Source of the DNA: Mycoplasmopsis canis PG 14
GTDB lineage: Bacteria > Bacillota_I > Bacilli_A > Mycoplasmatales > Metamycoplasmataceae
NCBI RefSeq assembly: GCF_001553195.1
Contig: NZ_CP014281.1
Coordinates: forward strand, 62,001 to 126,000
Direction of reading: 5' to 3'
DNA: 64,000 bases
The position numbers were made by a program, and so were the translations under genes. The notes beneath the pieces are model-generated. The model did not search any database. It was given only the letters and a program-made list of their open reading frames with translations, and was not told the DNA's origin. Positions 1-7,471 of this stretch are shown here, one piece after another (the first letter of the stretch is position 1; each line of letters opens with the position of its first letter).

Positions 1-26
1 TTTTAATAAAAGAATATTAACTAAAT

Positions 27-512
27 ATGATTAAAAATAGAGGAATGTTTTTAGAAAAAATTATTAATAAAACTATTAGTTATTTTTGAACCAATAATTA
101 TGCTTTCATAGAGAAAAAAACTTTAGATATAAGTTTTAACAAAGTGATACATCAGAAAAATCATTTAATAATAAATAAAGGCTATATTTCTAAAAAGTCA
201 ACAGTTGATTATATCGGAATGTTTAATGGAGCATTTGTTTGTTTTGAAGCAAAAAGTTGCAATGAAAATAGGTTTGATTTAAGTAACATAAAAGAACACC
301 AAATACAATATCTAAACTTAATAAATAAAAATGGAGGCACAGCTTTTGTTGTACTATTTTTTAGTACTAATAATACATTTTTTAAATTGAATCTTCAATT
401 TTTGAATAGTTGCATTAGCAAGGGTTTTAAAAGTATAAGTTATGAAGAAATAAAAAAGAATTCTAAGCAATTATTCTTAGAATTCCCTGGAATTTTAAAT
501 ATTTTTGAATAA
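27..512 (+). CDS. recU: Holliday junction resolvase RecU
   Basis: RecU cuts four-way DNA junctions during recombination and chromosome segregation. The reading frame opens with MIKNRGMFLEKIIN, the typical RecU amino end, and uses one in-frame TGA as Trp. The nuclease core is visible: Asp61 in STVDYIG, then Glu74-x-Lys76 in CFEAKS, then Gln in EHQIQYL, the D...ExK...Q pattern of the family. At 161 residues it is slightly shorter than Bacillus RecU. The start is ATG 27, a few bases inside the window, so the promoter may lie outside it. The neighbouring hup gene is convergent, with only 3 bases between the stops. Confidence 0.9.
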
Positions 513-515
513 AAA

Positions 516-806
516 TTATTTAAAATCTAATAAATCACGTAAGTATTTTGAAGGTTTGTATTTAATAACACGTTTTTGTGGAACAACTTGTTCTTGTTTT
601 GAAAATCTGTTAATAATTGTACGTTGTGGTTTAACAACAGTTGTAAAAATACCAAAGTGTGATAATCTAACTGAATCTTCAGCTAATAATTGTTCTTTAA
701 GAACAAATAACATTGTATCAAGAACTTGGTCAACTTGTTTTGGTGATAATTTTAATGTATCTTCAGTCATTTCTGAAACTTGAGTAACAAACTCTTTTTT
801 TGTCAT
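516..806 (-). CDS. hup: HU-family DNA-binding protein
   Basis: Small basic nucleoid protein of the HU/IHF family that bends DNA as a dimer. About 96 residues; the helical amino half (TKKEFVTQVSEMTEDTLKLS) is followed by the region with GIFTTVVKPQR and a basic end, as in HU, though the family's usual GFG and R-x-G-x-NP motifs are diverged (HFGIF; no NP loop seen). Two ATGs are available, at 812 and 806. The AGGAG at 813-817 abuts the first directly but lies 6 bases from the second, so 806 is the chosen start. The gene is convergent with recU. Confidence 0.88.
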   Translation of the reverse strand: MTKKEFVTQVSEMTEDTLKLSPKQVDQVLDTMLFVLKEQLLAEDSVRLSHFGIFTTVVKPQRTIINRFSKQEQVVPQKRVIKYKPSKYLRDLLDFK

Positions 807-938
807 ATTCATCTCCTATGTATTTTATTTTAATATAACATAATTATAGTTTATTTTTTATCATATCCAAGTAAAAACACCTATAAAATAGCATTAAAAG
901 TATAATTTGTCTATTTAATATTTAAATAATTCATTTTT

Positions 939-1643
939 TTATTTTATTTTTTCTACTTTTTTAATTTCTTTTCATTCAAAAGGAAACATTGGCGGTGTAC
1001 TTCTTAATTTTTTAATTATAACAATTTTATCTTCTCTTGTTGAAAAATCTTCTTGGAATTCTTCAATATTTATAGAATGATCTATAAGTTTTAAAATAGG
1101 TTGTGCCTCTTCAATTTCTTCATAAACTTTTTTGCTTTTTAATAAAGACATTTCCCCATTTAGTTTTACTAAATGAAAGGATGACATAAGAAGCCCTCTT
1201 ACACTTGAAACCGCTCTTGCTGTAACTATATCAAAAAGATTTTTATCTTCAACTTCTTCAACTCTAGTTCTTTTTATTTCAACATAATTATTTAAATTTA
1301 ACTCATTTACTACTAGCTCTAAAAATAAAACTCTTTTTTGTAATGGTTCATAAATAAAAATCTTATTTTCAGGTTTTGTTAATGCATAAGGGATAGAAGG
1401 GAATCCAGCACCAGCACCAATATCTAATATGTTCAATCCATTTCTGTCTTTAACAATTTGCAACATAAAAATTAATGATTCTCAAATTCCTTCTTCTCAC
1501 AATCTTTCCCCTGAGAACCCGGTTAGATTCATTACTTTGTTTTTTTCTTCAATTAAGTTAACATACTTCTCAAATAAAGAAAAGTCTCATTTATTTTTTT
1601 TACATAATGATTTCAAAATGTCTTTTTTAGAACTATTTTTCAT
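939..1643 (-). CDS. rsmG: 16S rRNA m7G527 methyltransferase RsmG
   Basis: SAM-dependent methyltransferase that modifies 16S rRNA at G527. The SAM loop NILDIGAGAGFPSIPYA and the following acidic strand (FIYEPLQKR) are clear, as is the amino-end NLTGF motif. The protein is 234 residues when TGA is read as Trp in four places, including one near the carboxyl end that extends it by about 11 residues. The ATG at 1643 has no Shine-Dalgarno sequence but has TATAAT only 6 bases upstream, so the message is probably leaderless. Confidence 0.9.
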
Positions 1644-1649
1644 AAAAAA

Positions 1650-1658
1650 ATTATATCA
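1650..1658 (-). promoter_or_regulatory. Promoter -10 of rsmG, leaderless type
   Basis: On the minus strand TGATATAAT (extended -10) ends 6 bases before the rsmG ATG. Transcription would start at or next to the start codon, and no ribosome binding site is present. Confidence 0.6.
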
Positions 1659-1710
1659 TTTAAAAGATCAATAAAATTAAAATTTTATATTATTCATTTC
1701 ATATATTTTT

Positions 1711-1718
1711 TGTATAAT
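1711..1718 (+). promoter_or_regulatory. Promoter -10 of rplU-rpmA
   Basis: TGTATAAT at 1711-1718 precedes the long untranslated leader of rplU by a few bases. It is the only convincing -10 box before the ribosomal genes. Confidence 0.6.
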
Positions 1719-1724
1719 ATGAAA

Positions 1725-1806
1725 GTTACTCTTATAGTAACCGTTCCAAAAAGGTTTAAGTAGCTATGTCTCACCTCAAGGACGAGCCACTAATTGGAGG
1801 TATTGC
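1725..1806 (+). ncRNA. Candidate L21 ribosomal-protein leader
   Basis: About 80 untranslated bases between the rplU promoter and start codon. The leader is far less AT-rich than other intergenic DNA here and contains complementary stretches (GTTACTCTTATAGTAAC near 1725-1741). Firmicute rplU genes carry an autoregulatory L21 leader at this place. The assignment rests on position and composition; I did not match the consensus structure base by base. Confidence 0.5.
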
Positions 1807-2118
1807 ATGTTAGCAATTATCGAAACAGGTGGGAAACAACTTCTAGTTAAAGAAGGTCAAACAATCTATATTGAAAAAGTTGAAGGACAAGAAGGATCTG
1901 AAGTTAAATTCGATAAAGTTTTACTTGTTGTTTCAGAAAAAAGTTCAAAGGTTGGTTCACCTTTAGTTAAAAATGCTGTCGTATCAGGTGTTATTGAAAA
2001 ACAAGGTAGAGCGAAAAAAATCGTTGTTTACCGTCACAATGCAAAGTCTACACACAAAAGAAAACTTGGACACCGTCAACCATATACACGTGTTAAAATT
2101 ACATCAATTCAAGGATAA
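1807..2118 (+). CDS. rplU: 50S ribosomal protein L21
   Basis: Large-subunit ribosomal protein that binds 23S rRNA with L20. The 103-residue product starts MLAIIETGGKQLLVKEG, the family signature, and has the basic GRAKKIVVYRHNAKS segment and the GHRQPYTRVKI end. TTGGAGG lies 8 bases upstream of the ATG. The stop is 10 bases before rpmA, forming a two-gene operon. The prp protease gene that lies between these two genes in many Firmicutes is absent. Confidence 0.97.
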   Translation: MLAIIETGGKQLLVKEGQTIYIEKVEGQEGSEVKFDKVLLVVSEKSSKVGSPLVKNAVVSGVIEKQGRAKKIVVYRHNAKSTHKRKLGHRQPYTRVKITSIQG

Positions 2119-2128
2119 TATTTAGAAA

Positions 2129-2389
2129 ATGGCAAAGACAAAAGCCGGTGGTTCTACCAGAAATGGTCGTGACTCCCATTCAAAACGTCTAGGTGCTAAG
2201 TTAGGTGATGGACAATTTGCAACAGCTGGTTCAATTATTTATCGTCAAAGAGGAACAAAAATTCACGCTGGCGAAAATGTTGGACGTGGTTCAGATGACA
2301 CTTTATTTACATTAATCGATGGTTATGTAAAATACGAAAGCAAAAGAAATAGAAAGTATGTTTCTGTTTACACTGAAAGAAAAAATTAA
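2129..2389 (+). CDS. rpmA: 50S ribosomal protein L27
   Basis: Ribosomal protein at the peptidyl-transferase centre. The 86-residue product has the diagnostic [16 protein letters not shown] and [15 protein letters not shown] motifs. It begins directly with [10 protein letters not shown] and lacks the roughly 9-residue extension (ending in FF) that Prp cleaves in Staphylococcus and relatives. This agrees with the absence of prp between rplU and rpmA. A terminator follows 2 bases after the stop. Confidence 0.97.
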   Translation: MAKTKAGGSTRNGRDSHSKRLGAKLGDGQFATAGSIIYRQRGTKIHAGENVGRGSDDTLFTLIDGYVKYESKRNRKYVSVYTERKN

Positions 2390-2390
2390 T

Positions 2391-2415
2391 AAAAACAAGC
2401 TAAGGCTTGTTTTTA
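2391..2415. terminator. Terminator between rpmA and dprA-like gene
   Basis: AAAACAAGC, a TAAG loop, then GCTTGTTTTT form a hairpin with a T tract on the plus strand and A-rich flank on the other. It lies between two convergent genes and could act both ways. Confidence 0.8.
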
Positions 2416-3150
2416 TATTGCAATTGTTTCTGATATATAGGTTATTAATTTAGCACCAGATTTTATTAATTCGTTATTACCGTCTCTAATGCTTGTGCCA
2501 GGAAAGCATGAAATATCTTTTCCGACGTCCAAAAAGTAATTAACTAAGTTGTGAGTTTTAGATTTTTCAGATGAAGAAAAATATATAAGTTGATCTGCAA
2601 TTATTGATGCTAAATGATTATCGCTTTTAAAATAGTATTTTCTAGCATGAGTTTCGATTGGATATTGACTAATGACAACTTCATTCGCAAAATCGAAATC
2701 TTTAAAATTAAAATCATCAATTCCTGATTTAGCAATGTGAATTATTTTTCCTTTTAAATTTCTATATTCATCTATGAATTCTCTTTCAGTATCCTTATAA
2801 CCGTTAGTTACTAATACGGTATTTTTAACTAATTGAGATATATTTTCTCTTACATTTTTTTGTGTATCTAAATTATGTATTTCGTTAACTAAATATACCT
2901 TATTAAAATGGTTTAAATTATCTATGTTACCTTTATAATAGATTACAAATGGTGGTTTTGAATTCATTAATAATGTAGTTGGATATTCATTATCAAGCAT
3001 AGTGATAAATTTAATGCCAATCTCTTCATATTTCCTTTCTAACTCATTCATTTTATTTTCATCAACTTTATCTGTATTTTTTATTGACGTATAGATTTTA
3101 TAATTCTCTCCTTTATGCAGGTTTGAAAAATAAAATAAAGTTTTATTCAT
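2413..3150 (-). CDS. dprA: Divergent DprA/Smf-like DNA-processing protein
   Basis: DprA loads RecA on incoming single-stranded DNA in transformable bacteria. The product (245 residues) keeps the family's YPTTLL...KPPFVIYYKGN block near residues 60-80 and the late PGTSIRDGNNELIKSGAKLI block, equivalent to the usual PG...GcN.LI..GA. The central Rossmann GS/SR motif is not recognisable. The start is ATG 3150, with GGAGG 5 bases upstream; a TTG further up overlaps that SD and is rejected. No other competence gene is visible nearby, so a recombination role not tied to DNA uptake is possible. Confidence 0.75.
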   Translation of the reverse strand: MNKTLFYFSNLHKGENYKIYTSIKNTDKVDENKMNELERKYEEIGIKFITMLDNEYPTTLLMNSKPPFVIYYKGNIDNLNHFNKVYLVNEIHNLDTQKNVRENISQLVKNTVLVTNGYKDTEREFIDEYRNLKGKIIHIAKSGIDDFNFKDFDFANEVVISQYPIETHARKYYFKSDNHLASIIADQLIYFSSSEKSKTHNLVNYFLDVGKDISCFPGTSIRDGNNELIKSGAKLITYISETIAI

Positions 3151-3209
3151 TTTTACCTCCAATTATTAAATACAAAAATCATCAAAGTGAACTATAAAAA
3201 AACAATTAA

Positions 3210-3231
3210 ATAAAAAAACTCTTTCGAGTTT
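3210..3231 (-). terminator. Terminator of the acpS-plsC-scpA-scpB operon
   Basis: On the minus strand AAACTC, loop GAAA, GAGTTT then seven T residues follow the scpB stop immediately. Confidence 0.75.
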
Positions 3232-3808
3232 AATTATCTTCACGTTGACTTGAAAATAAATCAAAGTCACTATGTTCATTTTCCAATCCATCAACATAAT
3301 TAAAGTCATCCATTTTAGGTAGATCTCTTAACGAAGAGATTCTAAAGTGGTCATAAAACTTACTTGTTACACCATATAAAACTGGTCTACCTGGTGTAGG
3401 AGAAATACCTACTTCCTCGATAACCCCTTTAACTAACAAGGTATTAATAACTTGATCAGAAGCTGCGCCGCCTCTTATTTTTGTTATTTGTGATCTAGTT
3501 ATTGGTTGTTTGTAAGCTATAATACCAGCAACTTCTATGGCTGCATTTGATAATCTATTTGGTCTAACTATTGTAACTAGCTTAGAAACATATTCCCTTA
3601 CTGTTTCACGAGTCGCTAACTTATATATTTCATCATATACAACGACTTTAATTCCTCTATCTTCTTCATTAAATGATTTATGAAAATCTTGCATTACTTT
3701 TTTAGCTTCTGAAGTATTATTTAAATTAAATACTTGTTTAACTTGTTCAAGTGTTAACCCTTCGTCACCTTGAACATAGAGTAAAGCTTCTAAAATTTTA
3801 TTTTTCAT
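3230..3808 (-). CDS. scpB: Segregation and condensation protein B
   Basis: ScpB is the winged-helix kleisin-associated subunit that with ScpA and SMC condenses the chromosome. The 192-residue product shows the family core: ILEALLYVQGDEGLT at the start, IIAYKQPITRSQITKIRG at the first winged helix and LLVKGVIEEVG...PGRPVLYGVT later. It overlaps the scpA stop by 11 bases, so the two are translationally coupled. Confidence 0.95.
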   Translation of the reverse strand: MKNKILEALLYVQGDEGLTLEQVKQVFNLNNTSEAKKVMQDFHKSFNEEDRGIKVVVYDEIYKLATRETVREYVSKLVTIVRPNRLSNAAIEVAGIIAYKQPITRSQITKIRGGAASDQVINTLLVKGVIEEVGISPTPGRPVLYGVTSKFYDHFRISSLRDLPKMDDFNYVDGLENEHSDFDLFSSQREDN

Positions 3809-4562
3809 TATAATATTCCCCTCTAGTTATATAAATTGTATCAAATTGTTCATTCTGATTGATGATAAGATATTGTTGTCTTGCTAAATCAAGTAGTGCA
3901 ATTAAAGTTATAACGAAATGTTGTATTGTTGGTTGATTAAACACCTCCTCAAACTCAACTCTCTCTTTTTGTGCAAGCAAACCTTTTATAAACGGAAACA
4001 TCTCAGATGGCGTGATATTAAATTTTTCTAATTTAGTTTTTCTTAACTCTTTTGCATAAACTCTTTCAAACATTCTTCTTAGAGTAGTTATTAAAGTCAT
4101 AGGATTTGAGTGTCCATCTAACTTAGTATCATTATTATCTTGAATGAATTCCAAAATATCGCTTTGTTTTTTTATATAAATATTATTCCTATTGTCTTGA
4201 AAGGTTTTCAAAGCTGATTGAATATTTTTGAATTGTTGATATTCAATAAGGTCTTGTAAAAAAACCTTTTTTTCTTCCTCTACCTCTTCATCAATGTTAT
4301 CTGGTTCTTGAAGAATCATCTTTGCCTTTAAATTTATAAGAGTAGAAGCCATCAGAAGGTAGTCACCTGCTATATCAATTTCTGATTCTTTTATTTTATT
4401 GATTATCTCGATATATTGATTAGCTAACTCTATTAAATTTACGTCCATAATATCAATTTTTTTCTCTTTTATTAACGAAAGAAGTAAATCTAAAGGTCCA
4501 TCAAATTCATTTATTCTAAAAACATAATCTGAGGAATAATCTATAGTTTGTTTTTTTGCCAT
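3798..4562 (-). CDS. scpA: Segregation and condensation protein A
   Basis: Kleisin subunit bridging SMC heads. The 254-residue product has the diagnostic FDGPLDLLLSLIKEKKIDI amino block and YLLMASTLINLKAKMIL, with a helical carboxyl domain. It starts one base after the plsC stop and overlaps scpB, so lipid synthesis and chromosome segregation genes share one transcript here. Confidence 0.95.
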   Translation of the reverse strand: MAKKQTIDYSSDYVFRINEFDGPLDLLLSLIKEKKIDIMDVNLIELANQYIEIINKIKESEIDIAGDYLLMASTLINLKAKMILQEPDNIDEEVEEEKKVFLQDLIEYQQFKNIQSALKTFQDNRNNIYIKKQSDILEFIQDNNDTKLDGHSNPMTLITTLRRMFERVYAKELRKTKLEKFNITPSEMFPFIKGLLAQKERVEFEEVFNQPTIQHFVITLIALLDLARQQYLIINQNEQFDTIYITRGEYYNEK

Positions 4563-4563
4563 T

Positions 4564-5319
4564 TTATTTTATTCCTTTTAATTCATTGTCTATTTTATTT
4601 TTCACCCTTTCAGCTATGGAAGCAGGTTCTTGGGTAATAACTTCCTTTGCTTTTATAATAGGCAAGAAAGAAACAATAACCTTACTTCTTCCTTTTTTAG
4701 ATGATTTAAAAGAATTTAAAGTACCTTGTATAGCTACCGGAACTATAGGTAAGTATGATTGTAAAGCTATTTTAAATGCTCCTGGTTTGAATTCCCCTAA
4801 ATCTTCTGTTTCAATTCTGTGTGCTTCTGGAAACACAATTCCGAATGTTTTATTTTGTCTTATAAATTCTGAAAAGTTATTCATTGCTTTTAAACTATTT
4901 CTAAAGTCATTAGGATCGATAAGAAATGTATCTAAAAGTGCTAAAGCATGTTTTGTAGTAAATGATTTATCCAAATCTTTCTTTGCGATAAAAGTAGGGA
5001 TTCTTTGTTCGATTTTATCATGGTGTTCGCTTTTTTCTAAAGCCACGATTAAAGCAAGAACATCAGTGTATGATTTATGATTCGGCACTATTAAAACAGG
5101 TCCATTTTTAGGTAAGTTATCAATTCCCCTTACCTCTAAATCGATATTGTACATCTTTAAAAGTTTTTTTGAAAGTCTTAATAATTTATTGTATCTTTCA
5201 AAGTCAGGAACAAGTTCTGGAGTTTTTTTGTATTTTTTAGCAAGTTTCCTCAATGACAGAAATCTAAATAGTCACGGAATACTTAAAAAAACTTGTTTTA
5301 GTTTTATGTTTATTGTCAT
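4564..5319 (-). CDS. plsC: 1-acyl-sn-glycerol-3-phosphate acyltransferase
   Basis: Makes phosphatidic acid from lysophosphatidic acid at the membrane. The acyltransferase motif I NHKSYTD is present; motif III appears as FPEAHR in place of the usual FPEGTR. The protein is 251 residues when extended through one TGA-coded Trp (in IPWLFR) to ATG 5319, preceded by AAGGGGG. It sits between acpS and scpA in the same orientation. Confidence 0.9.
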
Positions 5320-5334
5320 TTATGCCCCCTTAAT

Positions 5335-5649
5335 TTATTTAACTAATTTTGTTACAAATGCTATTAATAAGTCGCCTTCGTGACTTATAGAAATTGAAAA
5401 ATCTTTAAAAGTTCACCTTTTATTAATTTTAATAAGGTCAATAGAAGAAAAGTTAAAGTATTGATTATCAGCCTTAAAAATAGCTTCCTTTATTGCTCAT
5501 GATCTTGCTAGAAATAATGATTTAGAATCAATATCACTAAGCTTTTGAAATTCTTGAAATTCATTTACTGATAAAATTTTTTTAGCAAAACTCAAAGATT
5601 TATCTTTAAACCTCGAAATTCTCGTTAGATCAACCCCATTTAATAACAT
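5335..5649 (-). CDS. acpS: Holo-[acyl-carrier-protein] synthase
   Basis: Transfers 4'-phosphopantetheine from CoA to acyl carrier protein. The 104-residue frame, interrupted twice by TGA (Trp), reads MLLNGVDLTRISRF at the start, FLARSWAIKEAIFKA in the middle and SISISHEGDLLIAFV near the end, covering the Mg-binding Asp of GVD and Glu of KEA. It heads the acpS-plsC-scpA-scpB operon, 15 bases upstream of plsC. Its ATG is 9 bases after an extended -10 box and has no SD, so the operon mRNA may begin leaderless. Confidence 0.92.
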
Positions 5650-5658
5650 ATGTTTATA

Positions 5659-5667
5659 ATTATATCA
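5659..5667 (-). promoter_or_regulatory. Promoter -10 of the acpS operon
   Basis: Minus-strand TGATATAAT (extended -10) is separated from the acpS ATG by 9 bases. Confidence 0.6.
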
Positions 5668-5702
5668 TAATTATTTTTATAAATTTTTAGCAAAAACATG
5701 AT

Positions 5703-5730
5703 AAAAAAAGTAAGAGAAACTTACTTTGTT
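5703..5730 (-). terminator. Terminator after the pgi-like gene
   Basis: On the minus strand AAAGTAAG, a 5-base loop, CTTACTTT followed by T residues. The stop codon of the pgi-like gene lies inside the first arm. Confidence 0.75.
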
Positions 5731-6989
5731 TTGAATGGGTTGATATTATTGATTATGCCGTAAAAAATTTTAGATCAATATAGTATTGAAATAAACTCTC
5801 CAAAAACTTCCTCGCTTTGATTCTCGAAATCAATTCTTAATACGTCAGTTGCTTCGTTAAATGAAAGTAAATAATCATTAAAAGCATTTAAACTCGCATT
5901 CTTTATTTGATTCAAAGTAACGTGCTCAAAATTAGAAAGAAGATCGTCTTCATCTATAATTGATGAAGATTGAAAATCAAAATTATTTTGTTTAAATGTT
6001 AAGTATATTATTAATTTAGGTATTTTATTAGAGAGAACGGATTGACCTATTTTTGATATGTCGGTCGGAAAAAACGCATAATCTGAAAAAGTATTTTGTT
6101 TGATTGTTAAAGGATTGTAAAGATGCGAAAAAAGATTACTAGATATATTAAGAGAAGAGTCATACGAAACAAAGAGATTAATGTTTCGTAATGCATTTAT
6201 TTTTCCGTTTTTACTTTTTGATATATCTTGATTTAAATAAAATGCAAGCTTTAATGCTGAATTAAAGTATAAATCATGATTTAAAACTTTTGTTGAATTG
6301 CTTTTATAACCATCAACTAATTTTTTTATATTTATCCCTTGTGTTGCTAAAATTATCAGAGAAATTTCTGAAAAAAAGGAATAATTTTCATTAATATCAG
6401 AGGATACAATAAAAATATTATTATTTGGTATTTTGTGCTTTTTCAAATGTTGAAATCATTCGTTCTTACCTATGAAATAAATCATTTTTTTAATCAAAAA
6501 GTCACTAGATTTTTCGCTAAACTTAGATAATATTAAGTTAATCATTTGATTGATTTTGCCTTCGTTTAGCTCAATGAACCCATCTAGAAAAATAATGGCT
6601 ATTTTATTATTTTTATCTTCCTTGAAATACTTATCTAATTTTTGTTTTGTTATAGTTAACTTATCGTATCCATCAATAAAGTGCAATTTTATTTTGTTTT
6701 CATTATGAAAATTATTTTTTCCTAAAACAAAATCAAGACAACTATTAATTAATTTTTGAGTCGTTTGAGATGCTCATACAATTAAATGCTCTACCCCGTT
6801 TTTATATATATTGTTACAATACTTTATGATATCAACAATACCGTTTATAGAATAATTAATAGCTATGTCATCAAAATATAAGTTTTCTGAACCTTCAAAA
6901 TTTAAAGATCTAATTTTTTCTATTATTTCTTTGTTTTTTAAAGGGTCATTGAAATTCTCTTCATTTCAATTAATAAAAATTTTACTCAT
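5721..6989 (-). CDS. Degenerate glucose-6-phosphate isomerase-like protein
   Basis: 422 residues through several TGA-Trp codons. The fold can be traced against PGI: SSDINENYSFFSEIS followed by TQGINIKKLVDG matches the region normally carrying DVGGRYS, LFVSYDSSLNI...FFPTDISKIGQ matches the late substrate-binding region, and the end reads GIINNINPFKTK. The GGR of PGI signature 1 is replaced by NEN, DLHSxGQ has become DISKIGQ, and the protein stops right after NPF, before the usual DQPGVEAYK with its catalytic lysine. Without these it is unlikely to isomerise sugar phosphates; a non-enzymatic or changed role is inferred. It follows the S1-domain gene by 14 bases. Confidence 0.65.
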
Positions 6990-7003
6990 TTTTATTCTTT
7001 CTT

Positions 7004-7351
7004 CTATTTATCTTCGGAATTAAACATTTTTTGAGAATGTTCATAAATATTTTTGAAGCCATTGGGCGTTTCTTTTAACCTAGTTGATATATTTTCTTTA
7101 AGTTCATTAGGGTGATTTTTTTTAAAACTTCCATATCCAATTTTTTGGTTATTTTCGGTTGTAACTTTCAATGCGATAAAATTAATAGTTTCACCAATAG
7201 AAAACATTTCATAAATATTTTTCTTTGAGAAATCAGATATTTCTCTTTTGTCAATAAAAAATGTAAAACCATCTTTTGTCTTTGTGGTAATAAACTTATT
7301 ACCAGTTTTAATTACTTTTGCAATTACTACGTCTCCAATATTGTAAATCAT
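7004..7351 (-). CDS. S1 RNA-binding domain protein
   Basis: 115 residues. The first 70 form one S1-like OB fold (IGDVVIAKVIKTGNKFITTKTKDGFTFFI region, strands separated by short turns), followed by a short charged tail. Such single-S1 proteins resemble Bacillus general stress protein 13/YugI; a ribosome- or RNA-associated role is inferred from the family. The start codon lies 7 bases after TATAAT and has no SD. Confidence 0.65.
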   Translation of the reverse strand: MIYNIGDVVIAKVIKTGNKFITTKTKDGFTFFIDKREISDFSKKNIYEMFSIGETINFIALKVTTENNQKIGYGSFKKNHPNELKENISTRLKETPNGFKNIYEHSQKMFNSEDK

Positions 7352-7358
7352 AAATAAT

Positions 7359-7366
7359 ATTATACA
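7359..7366 (-). promoter_or_regulatory. Promoter -10 of the S1/pgi-like operon
   Basis: Minus-strand TGTATAAT, 7 bases before the ATG at 7351; leaderless type. Confidence 0.55.
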
Positions 7367-7424
7367 TTAAAACACTCTTTTTCGAATGTTATAAACACAT
7401 ATATGTATGAAAAAGCGAAAAACT

Positions 7425-7433
7425 TGATATAAT
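7425..7433 (+). promoter_or_regulatory. Promoter -10 of valS-folD-pfkA
   Basis: Extended -10 TGATATAAT, about 38 bases before the valS start. Unlike several neighbours this transcript has a leader with an SD (AAAGGG at 7461-7466). Confidence 0.6.
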
Positions 7434-7471
7434 TTAAACATTATTTTATTACGCTATAAGAAAGGGTTAAA

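Noticed and set aside
505-783. 92-residue plus-strand ORF
   Set aside because: Lies antisense over hup, which has strong HU-family similarity and an SD.
5721-6989. DNA polymerase III delta/delta-prime subunit
   Set aside because: Considered because of size and low conservation, but the FFPTDISKIGQ and SFFSEIS...QGINIKKLVDG blocks fit PGI better.
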